From contig OY997640.1 in the NCBI GenBank assembly GCA_963921795.1, positions 7,141,091 to 7,205,090 on the forward strand: a stretch of DNA of 64,000 nt. The letters are read 5' to 3'. The notes beneath the pieces were generated by a model, which did no database searches, had not been told where the DNA came from, and saw only the letters and a list, made by a program, of their open reading frames with translations. This document shows, one piece after another, positions 54,752 to 64,000 of this stretch. The position numbers and the translations under genes were made by a program. Positions within the stretch are counted from its first letter, which is position 1. Every line of letters begins with the position of its first letter. Origin of the DNA: Nannobrachium achirus (Eukaryota > Chordata > Actinopteri > Myctophiformes > Myctophidae).

Positions 54752-57700
54752 TCTAGTCTATATTTTCGTTTTCCAACCTTTCCAGTAATTTTACCTCAAT
54801 AGTTGTGAGTCATGTAGATCCACTATTTTTAGTCATTGTGCCGTAAAACGATTCAGTCAGGATCTAAATCTCGTCTCGTGAGACTTCTGAGACCTACTGA
54901 GACCAATAGGAATAGGATTCTGCAGTCTCGTCAGACGAGAGTAACTTCTGCATGTTAGCTCATCTTTATTAACAGCAGAGAAGTACCAAAAAACACTCAG
55001 GATTCTATGGGGTCCTCTCTATGTTCCCCAGGTTCTATGTTCCCCTCGCTATGTTCCCCACCTCATAGCATTAGTTTTTAGTGAGGTTAGGGTTAGGATT
55101 AGGATTAGGGGTAGGTTAGGTGGTAAGAAAGTGTTGAACATAGAACCTGGGGAACATAAAACCTGGGGAACATAGAACCTGGGGAACATACCGGTAGGTA
55201 CGGTCTCGATTCTATAATACAGCCCCTGAATGTAAATCACTGTGATTGAATGCTCCCCTCTCCCGCACTTCAAAGTTTTAACAGTAAAATAGATTTTCTC
55301 ATGAATATACATTACCCTTAGCACCCTCTGAGCCCCTGTGTCCACTCAGTGTCTTCACAGACACAAGGCGGCATATACCAGTATTCTTTTGCGTGCCAGA
55401 GTCACATCAACAGGATGTGCCTGGTAGAAAATACCAACTCTTAAACTTAATACAAAAAAGATTATGTAGTCAATTGTATAGAATGTCTTTAATAAAAAAA
55501 ACATATTGTGCCAGTTCTCTGAAAAATAAATGAAGAAAAGCATGAAAGCAATGCAATGTCCTGAGTTTATGCTACAACCTTATCTTATCTGCACCCAGAA
55601 TGTGAGTGCGTACATCACATATAGATCACTGGTTCTCAAAGTGCAGTTCGGGGGACCCTCTGGGTTCCTTGAGTGGGTTCCAAATGAACCTTTCCAGGTC
55701 CGTATGTCTGGGAGTGTACACAATGAAACCATTTGTACACTCTCAGAGTTTTGGGGGTCCTTGAAATGTATGCATAATAATGTGCAAAAGAACACATTTG
55801 AGGTTAAATGCAATCGCTAGGGGTTGGCAACCACTGGCCGGCACACTTTCACGATTAAAATAAATAAATAAATACATAAAAAACACATGCTGTATACACA
55901 TTTTCCTTCTGCAAACATTCATGAATCACTTTAAAAACTGGCCTCCCTATTTTGGGCATACAATTACGGGTGAAGTTTTCTTTTTTCAAAAATATAGCTG
56001 AGTAATGCGATGTGTCGTGAGCTTGTAGATCGGCTATTTTGTTTGGCGTTCAGTTTTTTTTTAATGAAATGGCGGCTCTGGCTTTCGCCACCCATAGCTA
56101 TGCAGTATGTCTGTGTGTGTGTGTCTGTCTGTGGTTTATTTACTCTATGCATCGTGTTTATTTGTGCAAAATCACTGTGCACAGCATTTTCAGCTGACTT
56201 TCCCCACCAGACAGACAGACAGTGTCTGCTGTACAGTTTGGTCTTGGCTTCTGTGGAGTTTTGACTTTCCATTGAAATTCATCACAGTAAAAACCAGCAG
56301 CCATGAGCAAAGTGCAACACTCAAAAAGTGAAAAAAACAACTACAACAGACAAACAAAAACTTTCCAGTGCTGCATTGTTTCGAAATACTGCCGCCTGTG
56401 TCTGCAATGCATTCTAATAGTGGAAATACACAGTATTTATTACTTAACCACAACCAAACCCATACTTAGTAAAACGGACCTGAGTTGAAGTGGTGTAATG
56501 TAACTAATAGTCCTTGGGCCAAGAGCCAAAATTTCTCATATGGGTACCCCCTGGGATGGCAAATTCTAGTTGTGATTTTTTTTATTCCAGTACATCCCTA
56601 GATTACGTTTTGATATGATAGACCTTGCTGACTGGTAACTAAATTGTTGTTATCAGCTGCTATAGTTACCGTCACATTTTAGACACGGGTGCATACCTTG
56701 GCATTCCTGAGGGAAGTAGGAGTGCTGGGGGGGCGGCCGCACTGTCTCCCCCAGTTCCCACCGCACCCCCCCCCCCCCCCTCCCCTATTTCCAGTACAAT
56801 TTCAAAATAAACATGTGTTGAATGATCGATTGTATAGACATTTGAAATGTGCTTCTGGGCACTGTTTAGAGAGGAAATGGCTTTCAAAGGACGCCCCTTT
56901 TAACTTGTCTGTGCGTCTATCTCCCCATGCGTACGGTGTGTCTTGGACTCGGTGAAATATAACAACACGGGCATAAAGGAATATAAAAAGAACACCAAGA
57001 CAACACAACCTAGGCTATAAAGGCATTAAACATCGCCCTCAGCTCCTCTCGTCCTCACTGGTGAGTCGTGGCTATATAGACTTAGAGTAATGATGAATGC
57101 TATGCTATGCTGCAGTGCTGGCTAACACTGTTTGGGCTAGTGGCTAATGGCTATGGTGAACCAGAACCAGCTGTTTCCTAACACTGGGGTCGGGACCGAT
57201 GCGTGGGTCGTGTAGCGGACACATCGTATGGGTCTTTAAAATAGCCAATCTAGAAGTTCACAACGCAGTGCGAAGCGACTCGTTGTGAGCTTGTAGATCT
57301 GTTATTTTCACTACTACTTGTTTGGGTACCCTAACGTTTAATTTCTCTTGGTTCACGGGCTAAAACGTTTGGGAACCATCATGCTTGCTGTTGTAGACAG
57401 TGTTGTAAAGTAACTAAGTAGATTAACTGAAAAGCTCTGGGAACTGAATGATTATATGAAACTGGCACATGTTGTCTGTCTGTTGGTACCAAGAAATCCA
57501 TCTAATATATAGACTATATCTTGCTGGCTGGTGCATGTGGAGAGGCAAAGGGAAAGCCGTTCCCGATTGTGTTACATTTAGCTAAAAAATAGACTGCGGA
57601 AACCCGAATAAAACACGATCAAAACCGCATGAGGAGCGCGTGACAGCCCCTCCTACTGTAAATTAGTTCCCGCGGCTATGTACCTTGGTATTGACTCATG

Positions 57701-57993
57701 TTCAGGACATAGGCCTATTGCAAAGTTTTATATTATGTGTTTGTTATCATTTTTAAGGGGATACTTTGAGCTTTCATTCAAGCCGGCCCTTTTGTGAATA
57801 TGTATGTACAGAGGTCACTGGAGCTCTTCAAACCTTTAATAACATTTTTTTTTCTCCCACAATTTCCGTCTAAACCATATATTTTCTTCTGTTCTGTGGC
57901 ATCAAGAAACATCAGAGACACAAAAAACAACAACTGGAATACTGACATGACCCTAAGGAATGGATTCAAGAAATGTATATCTTCAGCCTCATC
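54752..57993. other. Repeat debris; no gene seen
   Basis: Direct and inverted GGTTCTATGTTCCCC units with TTAGGATTAGG runs at 55010-55190. hAT-like end CACTGGTTCTCAAAG near 55628 and a partner near 55835. Half palindrome near 56005-56040, poly-C at about 56765-56780, and a full palindrome module at 57237-57310 within a hAT-like piece (57180-57380). Short ORFs here have no recognisable features. Confidence 0.5.
57237..57310. repeat. Palindromic GATCTACA module
   Basis: AAAATAGCCAATCTAGAAGTT and diverged complement TTGTAGATCTGTTATTTT. Confidence 0.72.
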
Positions 57994-58685
57994 TTAACTC
58001 TCTTACTGCCACAGAATTTAACAAAAAGCTCCATCCACTGCCAGCTAAATTTGAGAATTGTCGCTCATCTTTGAAGGCCTACTGGAGAAAATTGGCTTTG
58101 ACTATAAAGACAACAATTATATGGCAACGAAGAATAGAATGTCTACTTTGCAACAGAAAAAGATTTCGTGTTTTTATCATGTTCTATTCATTAGCTAGAA
58201 GCTGCTGAATATGGCCTAAAAAACAGCTCTTTGAGAACATAAAGCTGAGAAAAATGCATTTTTGTGAAGGAGACATTTTCAGGCAGAAATCTCTCTTTAT
58301 CCTTTAGTGTTGGCAGTAACATCACACAGTAACATCACACCTATGCTCAGTGGTTGTTTACAAACAAATTCAAAAAAATAAAAACAAGTGCTTTTTACAC
58401 ACTTTTAGTGTGTAAGAGAAGTAAGAGCAGTAGTAAGGAGCAGTGCAGAACATTGACACAGTGACATGAGATTCAGCCTGAATCCTGCTTCTGCTTTCAG
58501 GGTTCTTTTTAGGTTGAAGTACAGTACAAATGATTGATGAAAATGAAAATAAAATATAAAACAACATTTTAGACACTAGAACTCAATTGTAATACTGCAA
58601 ATGGAAAAAGGTTGTGGCCTACCTGCACTTACACAGGCCTCAACCACTACATGTCTACAGAGTGTATATGTGTGCGTGCGTGCGT

Positions 58686-58726
58686 GCGTGCGGGTGTGTG
58701 TGTGTGTGCGTGCGTGGGTGTGTGTG

Positions 58727-58806
<80 letters not shown>
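58686..58806. repeat. (GT)n microsatellite
   Basis: Interrupted, then pure GT array. Copy A has a short (GTGC)n at the same place. Confidence 0.95.
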
Positions 58807-58807
<1 letters not shown>

Positions 58808-58811
58808 TACA

Positions 58812-59012
58812 ATTATCCATAAATAATCGATATCCATAACCTGCTAGCCCATCAAGGAGGAATTCAACCGTCTCAAGCAGGGAAACAGATTCTCCACAGT
58901 AGGGTTTCATATTGAAACAGTAACCTGTACCTGAATCACAGAGAATATAAGATTTTATCCCATATTTCACACCCGCTTCTAATGCTATCATGCTGGTGCT
59001 CTCAAGTTCCAA
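58812..59012 (-). pseudogene. piggyBac transposase DDE-domain fragment
   Basis: About 67 residues with KYGIKSYILCDSGTGYCFNM and later YGYRLFMDN. This fits the piggyBac core, where GIK...L.D..TGY precedes the second catalytic Asp in MDN. The reading frame is lost at the GT array beyond. Confidence 0.78.
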
Positions 59013-59018
59013 GATCCA

Positions 59019-59162
59019 GTGGACTACCTGGAACTGTTAGATAACACAGGTCCAGATGCAAAGAGTGGTGACAGGATGTTCAAAATACGCCCAGTTCTAG
59101 ATTATCTTGTCTCCAAATTCCGTGAACTGTACAAACCAAACCAAGATATTTCCATTGATAGG
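59019..59162 (+). pseudogene. Inverted piggyBac transposase fragment
   Basis: Reads DRMFKIRPVLDYLVSKFREL and then NQDISID, the block that precedes the DDE fragment in an intact piggyBac protein and contains the first catalytic Asp (SID). It lies on the opposite strand to its neighbours, so the segment has been inverted in place. Confidence 0.75.
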
Positions 59163-59689
59163 TACACTTTTATTCAAAGGGCGCCTACAAAGTGCAGCAG
59201 GTCCAGGGACTGCAGTGGGGCTCCATTCTGTTTCACTCCAGCCAGGCTCCTCCGGAAGGGCTCCCCCGGGTCTGCTGAACTCTGCACCCCTACCCCTACA
59301 CGAGCCCATGGTCGATCTGTAAATTATACAAATACATAATTACTACGAGTAAGCAGTGTTGTTTTTGACAGCAAATTTTGATTTTGTTTCAGTCGTAGTC
59401 TTTTGAATAAAAGACTATGACTGAAACGACTGAAACCTAGCGGTCGCAATAAAATACATGAAAAATAGTACACCTCCAAGCTCACAACGCGTCACAGCAG
59501 AATGCGTGGAGGTTGGGGGCCTACTATTTTCATCAAAAGGCTGTTTTAGACATTTCAGCCCCTGCCTCTCTAACATTCTATACAGTATATACTAGTAATT
59601 ATGTAAAAACAGAATTCATGGTCTGGAGAGGGCACTTTTTACAGATGGATAAAGGGCATGGGCTCAAGCCCCCTTTGATGTCTAAGTCT

Positions 59690-59805
59690 GATTTACAGAA
59701 AAAAGGTTTTTGTTCTTTACCTATCCTTGTCCTTGGACGACCACGATGTGGCAATGAAGAAGTAGGCTGTGCCGCACTTGACTCTTCTGAAATCACAGTA
59801 GTAAA
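59690..59805 (-). pseudogene. piggyBac-like N-terminal exon with RGRPR motif
   Basis: Minus-strand ESSAAQPTSSLPHRGRPRTR ending at a GTAAAG donor-like site, with an acceptor-like CAG upstream. An AT-hook-like GRP core after a Ser/Glu-rich stretch. The copy A version (about 17985-18040) is broken by a deletion that joins it to the next exon. Confidence 0.5.
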
Positions 59806-60149
59806 ATATAAACTAGTAAACATGATGTTCACAAAATGAAATCAATTATTTACACACCCAGCATGTCTCAGACAGGTCCATGACATTATGATGTAAATGA
59901 TAAAAGCATTGAACAAACAGATAGCTGTATCTACTCTAAAATGCTATAGAATTATACAAAATGCATCAGTTTTTGTTTTCTCCTTACCTCTATTACCTCC
60001 AAACGGTATAGACCTAAGAACACAAGGAGTCCCCGGCACCTCTCCAGTCCATCCGACTCATCATCTAAAATCATAGCCAGGAAAATATCAAATAGTTTAT
60101 ATGTAAACAAATCAATTTACAATTTTGACATTAGCAAATATGAGTGACT

Positions 60150-60421
60150 TACAATAAGTTCATAATGTAATACATAAAATGCAGATATAGTAAATAGTTA
60201 CCATGCATTTACTGTCACAGTGAAATGCCCTTTATATCCTGTATGTATATATAAAATGTCACAATGCAACATAGCTCTGTTTACACAAAGCTGTACTTCC
60301 TCCAACTGTATATAGGCTATCTTCCCCATTTTCAACTGTTTTTATTTATAACACTTGCTTTGGCAATGTAAACTATATTTTCTCATGCCAATAAAGCTCC
60401 TTTGAATTGAATTGAATTGAA
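60150..60421 (+). repeat. LINE 3' tail nested in piggyBac-like copy B
   Basis: Same tail as 18140-18382, ending GCTCCTTTGAATTGAATTG. Shared position in both copies. Confidence 0.6.
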
Positions 60422-61044
60422 AGGCTACGGGTGTGCGGGTGTGCACAGTACGATCACGCGCGTGCAACGCACACCGTACGTGCACACGCGTGCACCGCAC
60501 GTGCACCACACGTAAAAAGAAACCTCTCTCTCTCTCTCTCTCTCACGCATCGTACGCACGCACACACAAACTAAGCCACTAAATCCTAAAATCCCATCAA
60601 ATAATCATAGTAGCTGGCTAAATGCTAACCTGTGCCGTGCACCGTACACTACATGCGGTACGTGCACGCGCGTAATAGGAAATCCACGTGTGTCCTGTGT
60701 AGCAAAAACAAACGCATATGCACTTGGATCCTAACTCTATGCTTGGATCAAGTTGCTGATCCGGTCCGGATACGGAAACGTTTCTTGCATGTAGTCTATG
60801 TGTGCGTGTAAATAACCGGATGCAGTAGGCGGGCTCTAGACCGGATCCCACTGGTGTATTCGCAATAGAGATCACGTCTGACCAGACCAGACTTTAGGCT
60901 TGTCAATCAAACCAAGCTTCCTCACGGATGCAGTGGAAAGCCTGAAGCGATTCACATAGAGTATACTATACATACATGCAGATGCACTGGATTTAAGTCT
61001 AAGTCTTACCACTCTGGACAGTAGAATCATGGCCATCGTCCAGT

Positions 61045-61298
61045 GAGTCTCTGCCTCTGTACGTCTGGCTGTTGAATGGGTGGCGGCGGTCTCTACTGCG
61101 CCCGAGATGTGTATCCACTGTGCCGTGCCGATCCATCCAGCGCGGGGGTCTCACTCTCAGGAACGAACGGCGAGTCTCTGCCTCTGTACGTCTGGCTGTT
61201 GAATGGGTGGCGGCGGTCTCTACTGCGCCCGAGATGTGTATCCACTGTGCCGTGCCGATCCATCCAGCGCGGGGGTCTCACTCTCAGGAACGAACGGC
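61045..61298. repeat. 127-bp tandem duplication in copy B
   Basis: 61045-61171 and 61172-61298 are nearly identical (GAGTCTCTGCCTCTGTACG start). 127 is not a multiple of three, so any coding exon here is shifted. Copy A has one unit. Confidence 0.88.
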
Positions 61299-61459
61299 GG
61301 GGGTGTCAGGTATGGCGGGGCTCTCCGAGTCCATATCGGGATATCAGGAGGCTCTTGATGCACTTTTTGACCCGGTTCTTCGCGACCAACGGCACCAAGA
61401 AATGGAATGTTTCTCTTCAAAGCCAACGGCTACACTACAGGAATCTTTTTCTCTTCTTC

Positions 61460-61490
<31 letters not shown>

Positions 61491-62096
61491 CGACCACCAC
61501 CACCATTCGTGGTGGGCGCTGCCTGGTCCTGGGTCACCAACGCGGGTAGGTTTGTAATCCTAATTCTAACAAAGTTTGTTGTCGAAACTTTCCTTCCGTG
61601 GACCTCGGCCGTGGGGTGGTGGGGGATGGTCGCTTTGCTTCAGCGGATTGATACTGAGCAGGGCCTAGTACTTGGCCTAATACATCTCAATATTCTAGTA
61701 GGTCTACTGCTAAATACTACTACCTACTACAATTACTATACTACTAATACTATAAAACAACTGATTTCCGACAAAATGATCGCTTTTACCAACGTTTCTC
61801 TCTCTCTTTCTCTACTAACAGCCCGATGCATAAAACAATATAGTCCCTCAAGGCTAGGCAGGCGCAGAGTCGCTCTGGGCAAGCGGAGCCAGGACAGTCT
61901 GTTTACTTTTTTTTTTATGAACGGTTTCCGGCTGTCCTCAAAAGACCCCGACGACCAATTATAGATTCACAAGTTGCGCAAGGACCGCTTTTATCATAAT
62001 CCATAAAAAACATCAAACGAACGAACGGCCGTATTGGCGCAGAGGTCTCTGGAGGATTGGGGCGAACAGGAACGTTCAAAGCAGTATAAGAGTTAA

Positions 62097-62445
62097 ACAA
62101 GCACGTTTTAGGAGAAATAGACAGGTCAATAGGCCTATATGAAATACCACTAAAACCTCCCTAAACATTGATACAAAAGGGTTTTCAATCGATTCTGGTA
62201 CCTTTAGGCATGCTTGGGGACATCCCCAAAATCCAGGAAAATATACTTACCACATTTTCAAGATGGCACCCAAGATGGCTGGGAGCTTTAAAATGGCTTG
62301 ATTTGAACTAAAAATCAAAACTAACAATGCTGATAACGTGTCTGTCTGTCTGTCTGTCTGTCTGTCAGCCAACCAGAAACATGTTTTGAACGTTGGTGAA
62401 ATGTATTTTGTCGTAGAGCCTGCCTACTCTATCTGTACATTTGTG

Positions 62446-62511
<66 letters not shown>

Positions 62512-63057
62512 CATGGACAAATGCCATATCCGTATCCGCTCTATACCGGATCTCCAAACTGCAAAGTGAAATGATCCCCACTTCATTTAAGCATGTGGAC
62601 ATTGATGCGACTCATCGGATTTTGACAGCTGCCTTCTCCTCCGTTCCGGTCCGTTCCGGCCCACTTTCACCCCTACCTATATACCAACCACACTAATTAC
62701 TGAATTAAAACAATTAATAAACTGGGTCTAATAAAGGCGTGGCATCTACCTGGATCTCGTCCATCATGGTAGTGATGTCAAATTCATGACATCACTCTTG
62801 CCCAAATATGGAGGGGCAGCAGCCTGCGCACATTGGTGTTGTCAGGCATGCACGGCAACCGGTTGTGTTGTGACAGAGGTCAGACCAGAGCTCTGCTCAG
62901 CATGTATAAGATTTGAAAGTACTTTTGAATTCCACTTCATTCCACAGAGCCCAGAGCATTCAGTTATCTTGCTCAGTGTCGTGAGAGTAGGAGATAGATT
63001 AAGTTATCTATCAGAAAGGGGATAAATAAATTGTCCATTACCCAACAGAACCTATAA
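62097..63057. other. Intergenic, microsatellite; upstream of zinc-finger gene
   Basis: (TGTC)n at 62341-62366 and (AC)n at 62451-62508. A CATGACATCACTCTTGCCC-like short repeat lies near 62780. No ORF is supported. Upstream exons of the zinc-finger gene may be here but cannot be placed. Confidence 0.45.
62451..62508. repeat. (AC)n microsatellite
   Basis: Uninterrupted AC array. Confidence 0.97.
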
Positions 63058-63096
63058 CTCTGTTCCTGTAACAGTCTATGTATAGATTCAGATTTG

Positions 63097-64000
63097 ATGA
63101 TGAACCGCCACTTCAGGAAGGAGTGTGGTCACAGTCCTCCCAGACTAAGTTCTGATTGTACCTACTCCAGATCTAAGTCGAGCCATGGCAACCTCTATTG
63201 CCAAATGCCCATAAATGGACAGATCCCCTCAGAATCGTGCCAGCAAATCACCAGAATTGTAACCAGCCAGGAACAAGGAGACACAGATGAACCAAAATCT
63301 TCCAGTCATCAAAGGTTTACCAAGACTTTAACTCAACCAGGAGAAGTGAAGACACATCAGCTGACTTGTACAGGGAAGAAAACTCACATCTGTAAACAGT
63401 GTGACAAGAGTTTCAGTAAGTTGGTTCACCTGAAGAGTCATCAGTGTATCCACACTGGAGAAAGACCTTTTCACTGCAACAAGTGTTACAAGGCTTTTTG
63501 TCGGTCAGATGAACTCAATATTCACCAGCGTATCCACACTGGAGAAACACCTTTCCACTGTAAGCAGTGTGGCAAGAACTTTAGTGTGTTATGTAATCTG
63601 AAGGCACACCAGCGTATCCACACTGGAGGAAAACCTTTCCACTGTAAAGAGTGTGACAAGAGTTTCAGTGAGTTAGGACAACTGAAGATTCACCAGCGTA
63701 TCCACACTGGAGAAATACCTTTCCACTGTAAAGAGTGTGACAAGAGTTTCAGTGTGTTAGGACAACTGAAGATTCACCAGCGTATCCACACAGGAGAAAA
63801 ACCTTTTCACTGTAAAGAGTGTGACAAGAGTTTCAGTGTGTTAGAACAACTGAAGATTCACCAGCGTATCCACACAGGAGAAAAACCTTTCTATTGTAAA
63901 CAGTGTGACAAAGCTTTTTATCGGTTAAATGAACTGAAGATACACCAGCGTATCCACACAGGAGAAAAACCTTTCCACTGTAAGCAGTGTGGCAAGAACT
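63097..64000 (+). CDS. C2H2 zinc-finger protein, partial (runs off window)
   Basis: The frame is open from 63058 (stop at 63055-63057) to the window end. The first in-frame ATG is 63097, but an acceptor-like TTCCTGTAACAG ends at 63074, so this may be the last exon of a spliced gene. About 98 residues of non-finger sequence precede eight C2H2 fingers spaced 84 bp apart, with first cysteines at 63391, 63475, 63559, 63643, 63727, 63811, 63895 and 63979 (the last is cut). Linkers are TGE(K/R/T/I)PF; all seven complete fingers keep C2H2 ligands. It is probably a nuclear DNA-binding protein; no BTB, SCAN or KRAB domain is visible. Fingers 4-6 are near copies of one another, suggesting recent internal duplication. 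Confidence 0.85.
   Translation, partial: MMNRHFRKECGHSPPRLSSDCTYSRSKSSHGNLYCQMPINGQIPSESCQQITRIVTSQEQGDTDEPKSSSHQRFTKTLTQPGEVKTHQLTCTGKKTHICKQCDKSFSKLVHLKSHQCIHTGERPFHCNKCYKAFCRSDELNIHQRIHTGETPFHCKQCGKNFSVLCNLKAHQRIHTGGKPFHCKECDKSFSELGQLKIHQRIHTGEIPFHCKECDKSFSVLGQLKIHQRIHTGEKPFHCKECDKSFSVLEQLKIHQRIHTGEKPFYCKQCDKAFYRLNELKIHQRIHTGEKPFHCKQCGKN

Larger units (their letters stand above)
57998..62092 (-). mobile_element. piggyBac-like element, copy B (TTAA target)
   Basis: TTAA at 57994-57997 and 62093-62096. Ends are CTCTCTTACTGCC and, inverted, CTCTTATACTGC. Collinear in blocks with 16903-21393. Keeps transposase fragments on the minus strand (58812-59012, 59690-59800), one of them inverted (59019-59162), and carries a long GT array and a LINE tail. 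Not functional as it stands. Confidence 0.82.

Noticed and set aside
16903..62092. Segmental duplication between 17-21 kb and 58-62 kb
   Set aside because: Homology stops at TTAA with inverted ends on both sides of both copies, which fits piggyBac-like transposition better.

Overview
The window looks like a gene-poor, transposon-dense stretch of a ray-finned (teleost) fish nuclear genome. The evidence is a spliced fish-type Toll-like receptor of the TLR11 group, a teleost-style C2H2 zinc-finger array, piggyBac, hAT, Helitron, PIF/Harbinger-like and Penelope-like elements, L2/CR1-type LINE debris, tRNA-derived SINE sequence, long dinucleotide microsatellites, and no operon organisation. The species cannot be named from sequence alone.

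Layout. 0.2-5.7 kb holds small hAT-like and palindromic MITEs, foldback elements and microsatellites. 5709-11926 is a Helitron with TC...hairpin...CTAG ends, interrupted by a 4.2-kb apparently full-length LINE (7499-11725). The LINE has a complete APE-RT ORF2, and a 2A-like ribosome-skipping motif lies in its upstream frame. That upstream frame and ORF2 are in the same phase, separated by one UGA in a UGA-CUAG readthrough context. 13-16.4 kb holds a hAT transposase fragment in a hairpin, a CArG-box minisatellite and a hAT MITE with target-site duplication. 16903-21393 is a TTAA-flanked piggyBac-like element. 21.6-22.7 kb is a Penelope-like element tail with a GIY-YIG domain. 24775-28273 (minus) is the three-exon TLR gene, predicted 887 aa and apparently intact. 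29451-31884 is an internally deleted DNA transposon with about ten TGGTGTGAC motifs. 33069-35131 holds two Helitrons joined head to tail. 39225-41838 is another TTAA element, carrying nested MITEs and 3' ends of the same LINE family as at 7.5 kb. 44.2-46 kb holds SINE and foldback sequence. 46810-53662 is an autonomous-looking hAT transposon with a perfect 8-bp target duplication and a five-exon, 911-codon transposase model. 57998-62092 is a second copy of the 16.9-kb piggyBac-like element, keeping transposase fragments. 63097-64000 is the start of a C2H2 zinc-finger gene running off the window.

Only the TLR and the zinc-finger gene look like host genes; nearly everything else is mobile-element sequence, much of it nested. 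The nesting order can be read directly: LINE into Helitron; hAT into an older hAT-like repeat whose uninterrupted paralogue lies near 3.0 kb; MITEs into piggyBac-like elements; hAT MITE into a TLR intron. The most unusual item is the LINE with an apparent 2A plus UGA-CUAG architecture. Next are the Helitrons, whose bodies are arrays of perfect SRF-type CArG boxes.
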